64,000 nt of DNA, from contig JAKUCV010000247.1 of the NCBI GenBank assembly GCA_028386065.3, positions 121,631 through 185,630 on the forward strand, in the 5' to 3' direction. The notes beneath the pieces are model-generated. The model was not told where the DNA came from, did no database searches, and saw only the letters and a program-made list of their open reading frames with translations. A program made the translations under genes and the position numbers. The stretch comes from Turnera subulata. Taxonomy: Eukaryota; Streptophyta; Magnoliopsida; Malpighiales; Passifloraceae. Below are positions 43,401-54,774 of the stretch, in pieces. How positions within the stretch are numbered: the stretch's first letter is position 1; each line of letters starts with the position of its first letter.

Positions 43401-43793
43401 CTTGTGTATGGAAAGTCCTGCCACATTCCTGTTGAGTTGGAGCACAAAGCCTATTGGGCAATAAAGGCTTTGAACTTTGATGATAAAGTAGCGGGCGCTG
43501 CTAGGCAGCAGGAGCTCAATGAGATTGAAGAAATCCGCCTGGAGGCCTATGAAAATAATAAATTCTACAAGGAAAGGTTCAAGAGGTGGCATGATAGCAA
43601 TATCATTCGTAGGCAGTTCCGGGAGGGCGAAGCAGTGTTTCTGTTTAACTCCCGCCTGAAGCTGTTCCCTGGGAAACTTCGCTCTCGATGGACAGGGCCC
43701 TATACAGTGGTGAGAGTGTTCCCACATGGTGCTGTTGAGGTTCAGAAGGGTGATGCACCACCTTTCAAGGTGAACCACCAGCGGCTTAACTAG
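40430..43793 (+). pseudogene. Athila-like pol: protease tail, RT, RNase H, integrase
   Basis: The protease tail (MDMRLDDQTPIILGRTFLAT) is followed by RT blocks: CKATVEHQRRLNENMKEVVK, VPKKGRMTVV, WRMCIDYRKLN and YLDGYSGFFQIPIHPNDQ, with FIDDF as the catalytic box. RNase H shows [28 protein letters not shown] and [11 protein letters not shown]. The integrase has [14 protein letters not shown] and [10 protein letters not shown], i.e. D, D and E all present. Defects are an in-frame TAG at 41411-41413, a frameshift at about 41660-41690 just after the catalytic box, and a TAG at 43179-43181 inside the integrase core. A frame break also precedes the RT (about 40846-41090). It is inactive. Confidence 0.92.
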
Positions 43794-44703
43794 TATTTTC
43801 CCGATGCACCAGTGGATGAACCGACCACTGCTTCCCTAGCAGCACCCCCTGCTGAGTGACGTGCGTACCGTCCAGCCAACGGACGTTAAAGGCAGCGCTG
43901 CTCGGGAGGCTACCCGAGGTAAGTTTTAATTTGAGTACATCCCTTTAGTTTTATTTTTGTTGTTTTGTTTTTTCTGTTGTTCTGCAGTCCTAAAAAGTAT
44001 AAAAATCAGAAAAGCCATAAAGACAGGGACACTGTGATGGGAAGCAGCGGCATTGCTAGTGCAACACAACATATTCCGCAAACAGAGAAGCATTACTATC
44101 CTTTCTCTTGCAATTTATATTTGACAGCATGCACTGTATTTCATGACGTGTGTTATATTTGCTGTGTTTTGCTAAATGACCATCATACCCCTGCATTCAT
44201 GCATTTTCATTCTCGAGAGTTCGCGCCAAAATTCAAGTTTGGGGGTATCTTCTTCTTCCCGGGACAAGAATGGGAACAGTGGCTAATTTTTACAGATCAT
44301 TGGGAGCTGGGGCTGATTAATTGCAGAAAATTTGGAGATGTGATTTGGGATGGCCAAAAAATTTAGGAGCAGTGTTTCATGCCCACTTATGGCGGTTGAT
44401 TGCCCACTCCCACCAACATCCACCACCTTCCATTACTCCCCTCCTAAATTCCCTCCATCATACTCTCCACTTTCCAAAACCCACACCCAACTGCCACCCT
44501 CCCCCTTCCCTCACATCCCCTCCAGATTCACTCCCCCTACCCACACACTAACCCACGTCGCCGACCACACCTCCCAATCCCCTTCTTTCTCTCTCCTTTT
44601 CTTTTCCTTTATTTTCCTTTCTTTTCTTTCTTTCTCCTTCACCAACCCAACACACCCTCCCCCAAACCCCTAAATCCCTAAATTCCTCTCCCACACCATC
44701 ACC
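43794..44703 (+). other. Spacer between Athila pol and env-like ORF
   Basis: No gene. AG|GTAAGT at 43917-43924 is a strong donor match, and a pyrimidine tract ending TTCTGCAG at 43987 a plausible acceptor, so a 69-bp intron is possible. CT-rich low-complexity sequence (44400-44700) leads to the env-like ATG. Confidence 0.5.
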
Positions 44704-46272
44704 ATGGCCGGCGACCCTACCACTCCCTTCCATACCCCTCCCTCTTCCCTTGCCACCTCCCACCACCACCACGAAACCACACTTGCCACACACACAACCG
44801 TGGCCGACACCAACCCCATGACCGCCACCGCCTCTTTCCCTCCACCACCGGCAGATGACGATGTCCTCCGCCACCCAAACCTCGTGGACGACATCCTCCC
44901 CCTCCCGTGGCACCAGTCTTACTCCCCACCCCCTATGACCGACCTTGGCCGACCCTCCCCGACCCATTCCGGCTCCTCCTCTACTCCGAGCGAGCCGACA
45001 CCGCTGCCAGCTCGCCGAACCAGACCCACTACCGGCGCTGACTACGTGGACCTGGAGGACCCAAATACCCCCATCTCCACCGTGTCCCCCATCCCCTACC
45101 CTGCCCGACGCAGCGGCCGGAGCGCGACGCAGTAGGCATCTTTGGCCAGCCGCGCTGCTGCTGCCAAAGCCAAACGGGACGGAAAGCGGCCCGGTACTTC
45201 CTCTCCTCCGCCTCCAAAACGACGCAGCAGGGCCCGATCACCAGCCTCCTCTCGCAGCGTCCGTAGCCGCAGCGCTGCTGACAATGAGGATGATTCCGGG
45301 GCAGCGAATCCTCCTCCTCCCCCTATGATTCTTTTTGTGCATGACCAACACCGCCTGCAACATTCTGAGCAGGCCGAGAAGGAAGTTCTAAACTCCTGAT
45401 TCTTCGACCCCGCCACTGCTGTCGCCTATAAGTGGGTACCTTTGATTGATGAGCTATTAGAGGCTGTTGGGTGGAAGCAGTTTTCGGTGATGAAGGAGTA
45501 CAGTTATGCCGCCTTGACTCTGGAGCTTTATGAGAGTTTCAAGCTGATTGATGCCAACAGCGACACTGGTGAGCCGGAGCAGATTTCTTACCGGCTTGAG
45601 AACAGGACACACATTGTGACGCTGCAGGAGTTTAATGCTATGTTTGGGTTTACCGATGACGGTTTGATGGAGGCTCCTGAGGAGTATGATGCTGCGGCTG
45701 TTTGGGCGGAGTATTCCACTGACCCGCTGCCTTACAATCCCTCTCGATCCCCGGGCACTGCTTTGAAGGACCCAGTGTTGCGCTATGTGCATAATGTCTT
45801 GGTTCGCACTATCTTTTGTCGGGAGAGCAGCAAGACAGTGGTGACTGCCGAGGCACTTTTATTCCTTTGGTGTTTTGTCAACCGCTACCGAGTTAACACT
45901 GTGCACTTTATTTCTGGCCGGTTCCATCATCACTTGTCCCAAACCTATTTGGGCTGCTCCGGGTTCATCACTGCTCTAGCCACGCACTTTCAGGTCGATC
46001 TCTCTCGCTACCGAGTGCTAGATGAGGTTGTTACTTGCAGCCCCAGCGCGACTGCTAAGTTCCTTGGCCATTGGGACCCTAATAGGAGGAAGAAGGAGGC
46101 TGCCTCTACTTCTGGTGCATCAGCAGCGCCCACTGCTGAGGAGTTTCAAGCGCTGCAGCAGCATTTTGGCGCCCGCATGACTTCTATGCAGACTGCACAT
46201 GATGAGCAGTTCCACTTGCTGCACGGTCTTCTCCTCTCCATCCAGGAGCAGCTGCCGCCCAAGGCCCCGTGA
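44704..46272 (+). pseudogene. ATHILA-type env-like ORF, two in-frame stops
   Basis: One frame of 523 codons is broken by a TAG at 45133-45135 and a TGA at 45397-45399. The N-terminal third is proline/threonine/serine-rich with many histidines (TSHHHHETTL), then basic (PPPPKRRSRARSPASSRS). From about 45400 the globular part matches the ATHILA ORF-1 family: LTLELYESFKLID, ENRTHIVTLQEFNAMFGF, DPVLRYVHNVLVRTIFCRES and LSRYRVLDEVV. The tail is predicted helical (FHLLHGLLLSIQEQLPP). Although named env-like from position, no transmembrane segment is evident. In Athila elements it is expressed downstream of pol. Confidence 0.82.
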
Positions 46273-47285
46273 TGCGATTTGGCTTGGCTCTCGGGATTTG
46301 CATTTCACGTTTCTTTTTAGCATGTTTATTTCTGTTCTTTTCTTTTCCTTTGGACATGGTTTGGGGGGCTGTCTCCCTTTTTGTTATGTTCTTGTGTTTT
46401 TGTTGTTGGTGCTAAATTTCTGCCCCAGTGAGGACACTGTGGCTTTCAAGTTTGGGCGAGGCAGAAATTAGCATTTCTTTGTTTGTGCTTCGTTTATGCA
46501 TTGTGTTGCTCTGGCCAAAATGACTTGTGTTGTGTATGCTGTTGGTTTTTATATGCATTTTCTCGACTTATTCGCTGATGCAGTAACTGACAGCGCTGCT
46601 GCTTACTTGCTGTTTTCGATTCCTGGTTATTTTAAACATTCGATTTTGGCTCGTTTTAAGCTAAGCTTAGTCTATGTAGGATGAGAAATTGAATTCAGCA
46701 CTGTAATCATGCCCCATTGAGGTAACAAGTGCCAAACTTTTCTTTAAAATTGGGCAGTACCTGTTGTTAGCTATTTTAGAACCGACTCTTATTTATCTTT
46801 CGAGGCGAAATTTTTATCATCTTGGCATATTTAAGGTTGTGATATAGGCATTGTTTGATGAGCTTAATTTGACTTTATCCTACCTATATCGTTATTTCCT
46901 TTGACAACCCCGTTTGAGCCAAGGTTGATGGTCCATTTTCTTTGATATTACCCACATCATCACACCTCAGCTTTTTGAGCCTTGCACGACCATCATGGTG
47001 CTTTTTAAAGCACACTGTTCTTTAAATTTCAGCCCGACCCTGTCTGCTTGCCTTCCTAGTTCTAATTTTTAGTGTGACAGTGTTGAGGCAGCGTCGCTGC
47101 TAGGTGAAAAAGATCGAGTTTGACAAAATTGTTGAATGGAGCTTGCTAATTCAATGACATGGAGATTTGTAATATGCTATTGTAAGATCAAGGGAGTTTA
47201 ATAAAAAAGGGGTACATGAAAAAAAAAAGAGAAAATCAAAATCAAAAGTGAAAAGAGGTACCCATTATGCTCCCTTGAAAATTTT
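46273..47285 (+). other. 3' untranslated region of the Athila-like element
   Basis: No gene. It contains AGTGAGGACACTG followed by TTCAAGTTTGGGC, a family hallmark also seen at 35369 in the nested element, several CAGCGCTGCT motifs and an A-rich run at 47220. It breaks off where the next LTR begins. Confidence 0.65.
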
Positions 47286-47287
47286 TT

Positions 47288-47748
47288 GCTCACATTTTCT
47301 CCTATATTCAAATTGTGCTCCAGTATTCTGGTTTTTCTTGGTATATGTGCTCCAGTATTCTGGTTTTTCTTACTCTTGTGGATAAGCTTGCGTAGATATT
47401 TTTCATAGAACATTCTAGGCCTTGTAATCTCCACCATTGAATCATTGATCATTCTAGAAGAGCAATCCTAGCCATCCACTAAGGAGGGGGATTTGCCTAT
47501 ATAAAGGGGAGGGCTTCTCATTTGTAATCATCATATACTCTTTGTACACACACTTGAGCTTTGTATACTTGTGGGAAGTAATACAATTGGGTTTATTCCT
47601 TCCAAACACTTGCTTGCTCTCTTGTTGTCTTTCACTTGTTCTTTCTCCAAGTGCTTTCATTGGTGCAAGGCTGATTTAGGCTTGAGTTTGAGTGAAAATT
47701 GGCTAAGTACCGCACGGGCTAGCATTCCAAAACTCAAAGTCCGTGACA
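47288..47748 (+). repeat. Chromovirus 5' LTR
   Basis: Its end is fixed by CCGTGACA just before the primer site. The left edge (TGCTCACATT near 47288) is the likely junction with Athila sequence but is uncertain. A 30-bp duplication (GTGCTCCAGTATTCTGG) lies at 47317-47365 and a TATA box, CTATATAAAG, at 47497-47506. Confidence 0.6.
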
Positions 47749-47749
47749 G

Positions 47750-47768
47750 TTTGTAACGGAGCAAAGGT
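47750..47768 (+). promoter_or_regulatory. Chromovirus primer-binding site
   Basis: TTTGTAACGGAGCAAAGG follows the LTR end and resembles the initiator-Met tRNA site with substitutions. The gag ATG is 25 bp further on. Confidence 0.55.
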
Positions 47769-48219
47769 TTTGTGTGCTTGGGAATAGAGGAGATGGCTTC
47801 ACCAAGTGAGCAAGTCATGGTTAGTGGTGTGGAGGAGGAGCATGTTCCGAGGGAGGAACAACGTCCTACCAAGGGTGGCAAGAAGGCTTCTAGCGAGAAG
47901 ACCGTGGACAGGGATCGTCTAGCCGAAGTGGAGCAAAGACCAGCCCGGGTATCCCTTACTTTGGTGGACGTGGCCGACAAAGTTGATAAGCATGACCGAC
48001 GCATCGAGGAGCTCGAGTCGGGGGACCAAGAGGAGCTTCGTGGGGAGATGGAAGGTGCCCTCAACATTGTCGTAGACTCATTCAAGATGGAGCTTGAAGA
48101 GTTTAAGTCTCAGCAAGACACTATCCTAGCCCAACTTGCTACCGTCATGGAGGACATTCAAGAACTCAAGGGGGAGTTCACCGTGTACAAGAGGGTCGTC
48201 ACACTAGGGAGTGTGGTGG

Positions 48220-50889
48220 TGTTGTTGAAATATTAAAAGGAGGAGAGAGTATTTTTATTGTAACAAAATAACATCAAAGTAAGCATATCTTTTCAATGCA
48301 TATACTCCATAAACACCTGTTACACAGGTTGCATTGTGGCCACCCTGAGCCACACCCTCTGGTAACCCTTTGGTTCCAGCCCTTACTACAACCTTAAAAT
48401 AAAACATACATTAACACGACATATATTAGAAGGAGGAGAGAGTATTTTTATTGTAACAGGATAACACCAAAGCAAGCATATCTTTTGAATGCATACACTC
48501 CATAAACACCTATTACATAGGTTGCATTGTGGCCACCCTGAGCCACACCCTCTGGTAACCCTTTGGTTCCAGCCCTTACTGATGTACATGAAATTACACA
48601 CATTTTACAGCGCACACTGTTGACTTTTGGTCTTGCATTCATTCATTATTCATGCATTTAGGTATCAAATCACCTCTTTTTTAGTCACAACTATCTTTCA
48701 TCATCCTCGGTTGCTCTCAGGTGCAATTTGGCAAAATTTAGAGCTTAATTGGCAATTTTTCGATCAGCAGCACCGCTGCTTGTAGAAATAGTCCAGGCAG
48801 TTAGCAGCGCCGCTATCGGCAAGGAAATTTCGGCTCAGCCTATTATTTTGGACGATTTGTACCTACAATCTAGGAGAATCAAGAGGATGCACATGGACAC
48901 TCCCTCTTTGGAAAGAAGTTTATTTTTGCCACTTTTATGAAGATTACTTATTCTCCAAGACTTAGGGTTTTAATTGAAGACTTGAGCATATAAATTGAGA
49001 AGAGACAAAACCCTAAGGGAGGTTGGCTACAGCATGGAAGTAGGCAAAGAATTCTGATGGCTAGAAGAAAAGCGATTTGTTTTAGGGTTTTAATTGTAAT
49101 TTCGACAACACTTTTTCTTTGTTTTTACCTTTCTCCATGAACTAATTCTTCTATCTAGGTTCAAGGGATGTAGCTATAGATTTGATGTTTATTCTATGAT
49201 TTAGTTCCTGGTTTCTTTTAATTTGTTCTTGCCTTGATTTGATATAGAGAGCTTAATAGTGTCTGCGGCCTGATCACCCTCATACACTTCTTAGACGCCT
49301 TAGTGATGCACCTAACGGAGAAACTAAGAACATAGAGAGCTTTAGGGTTAGTTGAGGATAACAACCCTGGCACAACAGCACTACGCCCTAGAAAAGAGCT
49401 TCATTGACGAAAGCAGGTTGTTCCAGAACTAGGGTAGGTTTGTATCTACATGTGACAGTAGTTACAAACACCTTAGGTCAGGTAGGCCCTTCAAGGTAGG
49501 CGAATTAGAGCACCAAAATACAGAATTGTAGTTAGACAGCGGCACTGTAGTGAACCTCGGACAACCTAGGTTTCCATCCACTGAGTTTCCTACCTGATCG
49601 ACATCCCTCTCTTCTTTCCTCTGAACTGTTTGCGTGATCTATTCTGTTTCACTCTCCTTTATTTCCTGCTATTTACTTTATTTGTCTTTTATATTTCAGA
49701 TCGCTAATCTCAAATCTCTATTGGTTGTTTATTTTTACTATTTATAGTCTGATCGATTGAAAGCCTGAGGTCACTATTGTTTCGCAGTCCCTGTGATTTT
49801 ACCTTGTTTACTGCAGCAATGCTGTGCACTTGCAGCCGGTTTTGCACGAACACTTACTACAACCTTAAAATAAAACGTACATTAACAGGACATATATATA
49901 GACATCCTAACAATAACTACCAATAACTTCTATCAATCTTATCACAAATACAAATCTAACATGTAGCAGTTTCTTAAAATATTACAACAAATCAAAATCA
50001 TTATTTTCAACACTCCTCCTTGATTTTGATGTTGTAGACATACATAACATTTATCAAGTCTTGCCAAGCTCCTCCTGCGTTGTAGAGCTTTCTTGTTTCT
50101 CTGAAACACAACACAGCTTTCTTTCCTTGACATGACTTCAGCAAACTCTGTGGAAGATGATGTGGAATGACTTCATGCATAAGTTGTAGACTTGTGTCTT
50201 GTCATATATCATGCCCAAGCAATTGGCATCTTTCACAACACATCATTCACAACATACTAGGTTGCATTGTAACAGTCCTTTAGTCACATCAGACAACCCC
50301 TTTTCATCTTTTGGTTACAGATATGATAACCCCATTTTTTCACAACATAGTATCCACCATGTTGGCATTTTTTTTTCTCACAACATAGTATCTGTAGTCT
50401 ATGCTGTCATTTTTTTTTCTTCACACTCTCAGGTCCCTCAAGATATAAGCTCCGCTACCACTGTTGTTGTATTTTTTAAAAAAATATATTTGAGGAGGAG
50501 AGAGTATTTATTTTGTAAAAGGATAACACCAAAGCAAGCATATCTTTTCAATGCATATACTTCATAAACACCTGTTACACAGGCTGCATTGTGGCCACCC
50601 TGAGCCACACCCTCTGGTAACCCTTTGGTTCCAGCCCTTACTACAACCTTCACAATACTTATGTTACACCAGGTTGCAGTGTGGCCACCCTGAGCCACAT
50701 CCTCTGGTACCCTTTTGGTTCCAGCACTTACAACAACCTTAAAATTAAATGTACATTGACAGGATATATATATAGACATCCTAACAATAACTACCAATAA
50801 CTTCTATCAACCTTATCGCAAATACAAATCTAACTGCATGTAGCAGTTTCTTAAAATATTACAACAAATCAAAATCATTATTTTCAACA
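48220..50889 (-). mobile_element. TRIM-like non-autonomous copia element
   Basis: It is flanked by GGTGG (48215-48219 and 50890-50894). On the minus strand the 5' LTR is 50889-50462 (428 bp, TGTTGAAAATAATG...CAACA). A primer site GTGGTAGCGGAGC follows (50461-50449), then about 450 bp without coding capacity (50461-50013), a purine run AAGGAGGAG and the 3' LTR (50012-48220). The 3' LTR is interrupted by a solo LTR. Excluding that, the element is about 1.39 kb. Both LTRs carry internal duplications of a segment with GGTTGCA...GGCCACCCTGAGCCACA and AACCCTTTGGTTCCAGC. Confidence 0.85.
48580..49852 (+). mobile_element. Athila-type solo LTR nested in the TRIM-like element
   Basis: It begins TGATGTACATGAAATT and ends TTGCACGAACA, flanked by CTTAC (48575-48579 and 49853-49857). 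Removing it restores the TRIM LTR sequence GGTTCCAGCCCTTAC|TACAACC. It contains CAGCACCGCTGCTTG and CAGCGCCGCTATC motifs like those in the 3' region of the Athila-like element at 46580-47100, so it may belong to that family. Confidence 0.88.
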
Positions 50890-51589
50890 GGTGGTTACCA
50901 CGGAGCCAAGGCTTGATGCGCCAAAGCCGAAGGTTTATGATGGGGCTCGCAATGCAAGGGAGCTTGACAACTTCCTCTTCAATTATGAGTACTACTTTGA
51001 TGGTGCGGGTATCGGGGATGATGCCAAGAAGGTGAGCACCACGTCCCTCTACCTTAGTGACACGGCAATGCTTTGGTGGAGACGTAGGTATGCCGATATT
51101 AAGAGAGGCACGACTCGGATTGATACATGGGCTGATTTCAAGCGAGAGATCAAGGCTCAATTCTACCCGCAAAATGTGGAGTTGGAGGCACGTGGGAAGC
51201 TTTGGCGGCTTACTCACAAGAGCAATATTCGGGAGTATGTGAAGGAATTCATGGAGTTGTTGTTGGAGATACCCGACTTTCCCGACAAGGAGGCATTGTA
51301 TGTTTTCTTGGATGGCCTACAAAATTGGGCCAAGTTGGAGCTGAAAAGTCGAGGCGTACAAGATCTCACCACCGCTATTGCCACGGCCGAATCCTTGGTG
51401 GAGTTCAAGAAGCCCGACACACCAAAGCCTAAAGGATCCAAGGAGCACAAGGGCAAAGGTGGGGGAGCACCTAGCTACCCCAAGGAAGCAAAGTAAGGCA
51501 CCTCCAAGCCACCTTACAAGGGCAAGCCATTTAACAAGGGAGGAAAGTTTGGTGGTGACAAGGAAAGGAGAAGCTCATCAATACTGGGT

Positions 51590-52242
51590 GGTTCCTTTGT
51601 TCGGGTCAACACAAGGCGGTAGATTGTCCCGAGAGGAACAAGCTAGCCGCCCTCGTCCAAGGACAATAGAAGGAGACTACCGAGGATCCAATGGTGGGTG
51701 CCATGAGGCTACTTAATGCGGTGAAGGCTACCAACGAACGGACTAAGGTGGAGCACATGGGCTGAATGTATACCACGCCAACCATTAATGAGGAGCAAAC
51801 TCGGGCGCTAATTGATACGGGAGCTACTCATAACTTCAATGAGAAGGATGAAGCTAGGAGGCTCGACATCAAGTATGAAGAGGAACGTGGGCAACTTAAA
51901 GCCGTGAACTCGGAGGCCAAGCCAATCTATGGAGTTGCACGTGGGGTGGACATGTGCATCGGCAATTGGCGAGGTAAGGTTAATTTTTCCATTGTGCCTA
52001 TGGATGATTACCCCGTTGTGCTACGTATGGAGTTCCTTGATCGCACCAAGGCTGTCCCCGTGCCAAGTGCCAACACTCTTATCCTTGAGGATGGGGACAA
52101 GTCTTGTGTGGTATCTGTGGCTTGTGAGAAGATGCTAAAGGAGAAGGCCATTTCGGCCATGCAACTCAAGAAGGGAGTTCGGCAGAACGAGCCAACCTAC
52201 CTAGCCACATTGGTGCTTAATGAGGACACAACACTTGCATGA
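51590..52242 (+). pseudogene. Chromovirus zinc knuckle and protease
   Basis: A C...C...H-K...DCPER knuckle remnant near 51597-51640 precedes, after stops, a frame at 51766-52242. That frame carries the aspartic protease motif ALIDTGATHNF and, further on, VDMCIGNWRGKVNFSIVPMD and VVLRMEFLDRTKA. Stops at 51668-51670 and 51763-51765 separate the pieces. It matures the Gag-Pol polyprotein in intact relatives. Confidence 0.8.
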
Positions 52243-52880
52243 CATGCCTAGGGAAGTGAAGCAAGTGCTTGGCGAGTTTGAGAATGTGATGCCAAAGGAG
52301 CTTCCAAAGAAATTGCCACCTCGACGGGAGGTAGATCACAAGATCGAGTTGGAGCCAAATGCAAAGTCCCCTGCCGCTACCCCGTATCGTATGGCGCCAC
52401 CCGAGTTGGAAGAGTTGCGGAGGCAACTAAGGGACTTGTTGGATGCGATTCATCCAACCATCTAAAGCACCATTTGGAGCACTAGTGTTGTTCCAAAAGA
52501 AGCATGATGGTTTGCTGTGGTTGTGCACCAACTATCGGGCTCTCAACAAGATCACCGTGAAGAACAAGTACCCGATTCCTCTCATTGCGGACTTGTTCGA
52601 CCAACTTGGCGAGGCTCGTTGGTTTACCAAGCTTGACTTGAGATCGGGCTACTACCAAGTGAGAATTGCCGAAGGGAAGAGTCGAAGACTACTTGTGTTA
52701 CCCGGTATGGTTCCTATGAGTTCTTAGTGATGCCCTTTGGTTTAACTAACGCCCCCGCTACTTTTTGCACTTTGAAGAACAAGGTTCTCCACCCATTCTT
52801 GGATCACTTTGTCGTGGTGTACCTTGATGACATTGTCATGTATAGCAACACCTTGGAGGAGCATGTCCAACACCTATGAT
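52236..52880 (+). pseudogene. Chromovirus reverse transcriptase (frameshifted)
   Basis: RT blocks appear in successive frames: PRREVDHKIELEPNAKSPAA and PYRMAPPELEELRRQL (52220-52440), [13 protein letters not shown] and [18 protein letters not shown] with [16 protein letters not shown] (52443-52700). The [16 protein letters not shown] block follows, and YLDDIVMYS is the catalytic box near 52820. Frame changes near 52440 and 52690 and a stop at 52877-52879 make it inactive. Confidence 0.88.
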
Positions 52881-52934
52881 AAGTGTTCCAAGCCTTACGG
52901 GAGAACGAACTTTATGTGAAGAGGGAGAAGTGTG

Positions 52935-54774
52935 CCTTTGCCAACAAGAAGTCATATTCTTGGGGCACCGAGTGGGAGGCGGCAAGTTGATGATGGACCG
53001 GGCCAAAGTAGAGGCAATCCAAGCATGGGAGCCCTCTAAGCGAGTCCCCGAGCTCCGATCTTTCCTTGGGCTTGTCAATTATTATCGGAGAATCATCATG
53101 GGGTACTCGACCATTGCAGCACCATTGACGGACCTATTGAAGAAGAACAAGCTGTGGGTTTGGTCCGAGGAATGCCAACAAGCCTTTGATACTTTGAAGA
53201 AGGCCATCATGGAGGAACCAGTGCTAAGCTTGCCCGACCACACCAAGTCATATGAGGTGCACACGGATGCTTCAGATTTTGCCATTGGAGGTGTGCTCAT
53301 GCAAGAGGGGCTTCCGATTGCTTGTGAGAGCCGCAAGCTTAATGACACGGAGCGACGCTATACGGTGCAAGAGAAGGAGATGACGGCAGTGGTCCATTGC
53401 CTAAGGGTTTGGAGGCACTACTTGCTTGGAAGCAAGTTTGTTGTCAAGGCGGACAACGTGGCCACGAGTTATTTCCTCACAAAAAAGAAGCTCACACCAA
53501 AGCAAGCACGGTGGCAAGACTTTCTAGCGAAGTTTGACTATGTGTTGGAGTACAAGCCGGGGAAGTCTAACTTGGTGGCCCATACTTTGAGTGGAAGGGC
53601 CGAGCTTGCAGCCATAATTCGATCCGATAGTACTTTGGTAGAGCGCATCAAGGAGGGGATGGAACATGATCCGCAAGCCAAAGCCTTTGTGGAGCTTGTG
53701 GGACAAGGCAAGACGATGAGATTTTGGCTTGATGATGGGTTGCTCTATACAAAGGGGAGCCGGATCATTGTGCCACGACATGGGAAGTTGCGGAAGGAAG
53801 TGCTCAAGGAATCCCATGATTCCAAATGGGCTGGCCATCCGGGGATTGATCACACACTAGCATTGTTGGAGGATTCCTACTATTGGCCTCGGATGCGGGA
53901 TGATGTGGAGTTGTATGTTCGGACTTTTCTCATATGCCATCAAGACAAGCTTGAGCAACAATGTCCACTGGGTTTGTTGGAGCCATTGCCTACACCTGAT
54001 AGGCCTTGGGAGAGCATCTCACTTGATTTCATCACTAGCTTGCCCAAGTCCGACGGGTTCAGCATGATCTTGGTGGTCGTGGACCGATTCTCCAAGTATT
54101 CTATATTCATCCCGACAACCCCGGAGTGCATAGGAGCTAAAATGGCCCGCTTGTTTTTCAAGTATGTGGTGAAGTATTGGGACATTTCTAAGACGATCGT
54201 GAGTGATCGGGATGTGCGCTTCAACGCTCATTTTTGGAAGGAATTTTTTCGGATGATGGGGTCCGAGCTCAACTTCTCTACAAGCTTTCATCCACAAACC
54301 GATGGGCAAACGGAGAGGGTGAATGCCTTGTTGGAGATATACTTGCGGCACTACGTGAGTGCCAACCAACGGGATTGGGCAAAGCTACTTGACGTATCCC
54401 AGTTCTCGTATAACTTGCAAAGGAGCGAGTCTACGGGGATGAGTCCCTTCGAGATTGTCACGGGGCAACAACCAATGACTCCAAGCACCATTGCTACGGG
54501 CTATACGGGGAGTAGTCCCGCGGCATATCGGTATGAAAAAGATTGGCAAGCACAAAGAGACATGGCAAAGGTGCACCTAGCCAAGGCCACGAAGAGAATG
54601 AAGAAATGGGCGGATGCTAAGCGGAGGCCGTTGGAGTTTGAAGAAGGCGACCTCGTCATGGTGAAGCTATTACCACACCAACAAAGGGTCTTTGCCAAGC
54701 TACAAAAGGGGTTGGTGCGGCGCTATGAGGGTCCATTCAAAATTCTTAAGCGGGTAGGCAAAGTTGCCTACAGG
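52935..54774 (+). pseudogene. Chromovirus RT tail, RNase H and integrase (long open frame)
   Basis: The open frame continues from the RT connection ([26 protein letters not shown]) into RNase H ([51 protein letters not shown]). The integrase follows with [33 protein letters not shown] and [13 protein letters not shown], so D, D and E are kept. The GPF/GPY module ([29 protein letters not shown]) ends at KVAYR, where a solo LTR cuts the frame. The zinc-binding region reads FLICHQDK; relatives have CLVCQQDK, so one zinc cysteine is replaced by Phe. Confidence 0.9.

Larger units (their letters stand above)
40420..47285 (+). mobile_element. Athila-like Ty3/gypsy element, 5'-truncated
   Basis: It runs from the protease tail through RT, RNase H and integrase to a distal ATHILA-type env-like ORF and a long untranslated region. 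The 5' LTR, gag and most of the protease are missing, lost at the abutment with the Tat/Ogre-like gag near 40360-40420. The right side ends near 47285, where a different LTR begins, so no 3' LTR of this element is visible. Confidence 0.85.
47793..51496 (+). pseudogene. Chromovirus gag, split by an inserted element
   Basis: The N-terminal part (47793-48219) starts MASPSEQVMVSGVEEEH and has a helical, charged region (VDVADKVDKHDRRIEELES, MELEEFKSQQDTILAQLATV). After the insertion it resumes at 50890 with PKPKVYDGARNARELDNFLF, DTAMLWWRRRYAD, TWADFKREIKAQFYPQNVE and LEIPDFPDKEALYVFLDGL, the conserved gypsy gag core. Removing the insertion and one GGTGG restores continuity. The frame stops at 51496; a CxxCxxxH-type knuckle follows out of frame at about 51595-51635. 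Confidence 0.85.

Noticed and set aside
44548..45416. Long minus-strand glycine/arginine/valine-rich frames opposite the env-like ORF
   Set aside because: Shadow frames of a CT-rich, proline-coding region on the plus strand; no homology.
50438..50797. A 119-codon minus-strand frame with repeated AGTKGLPEGVAQGG-type units
   Set aside because: It spans the duplicated segment of the TRIM LTR and has no start context; repeats in the DNA explain it.
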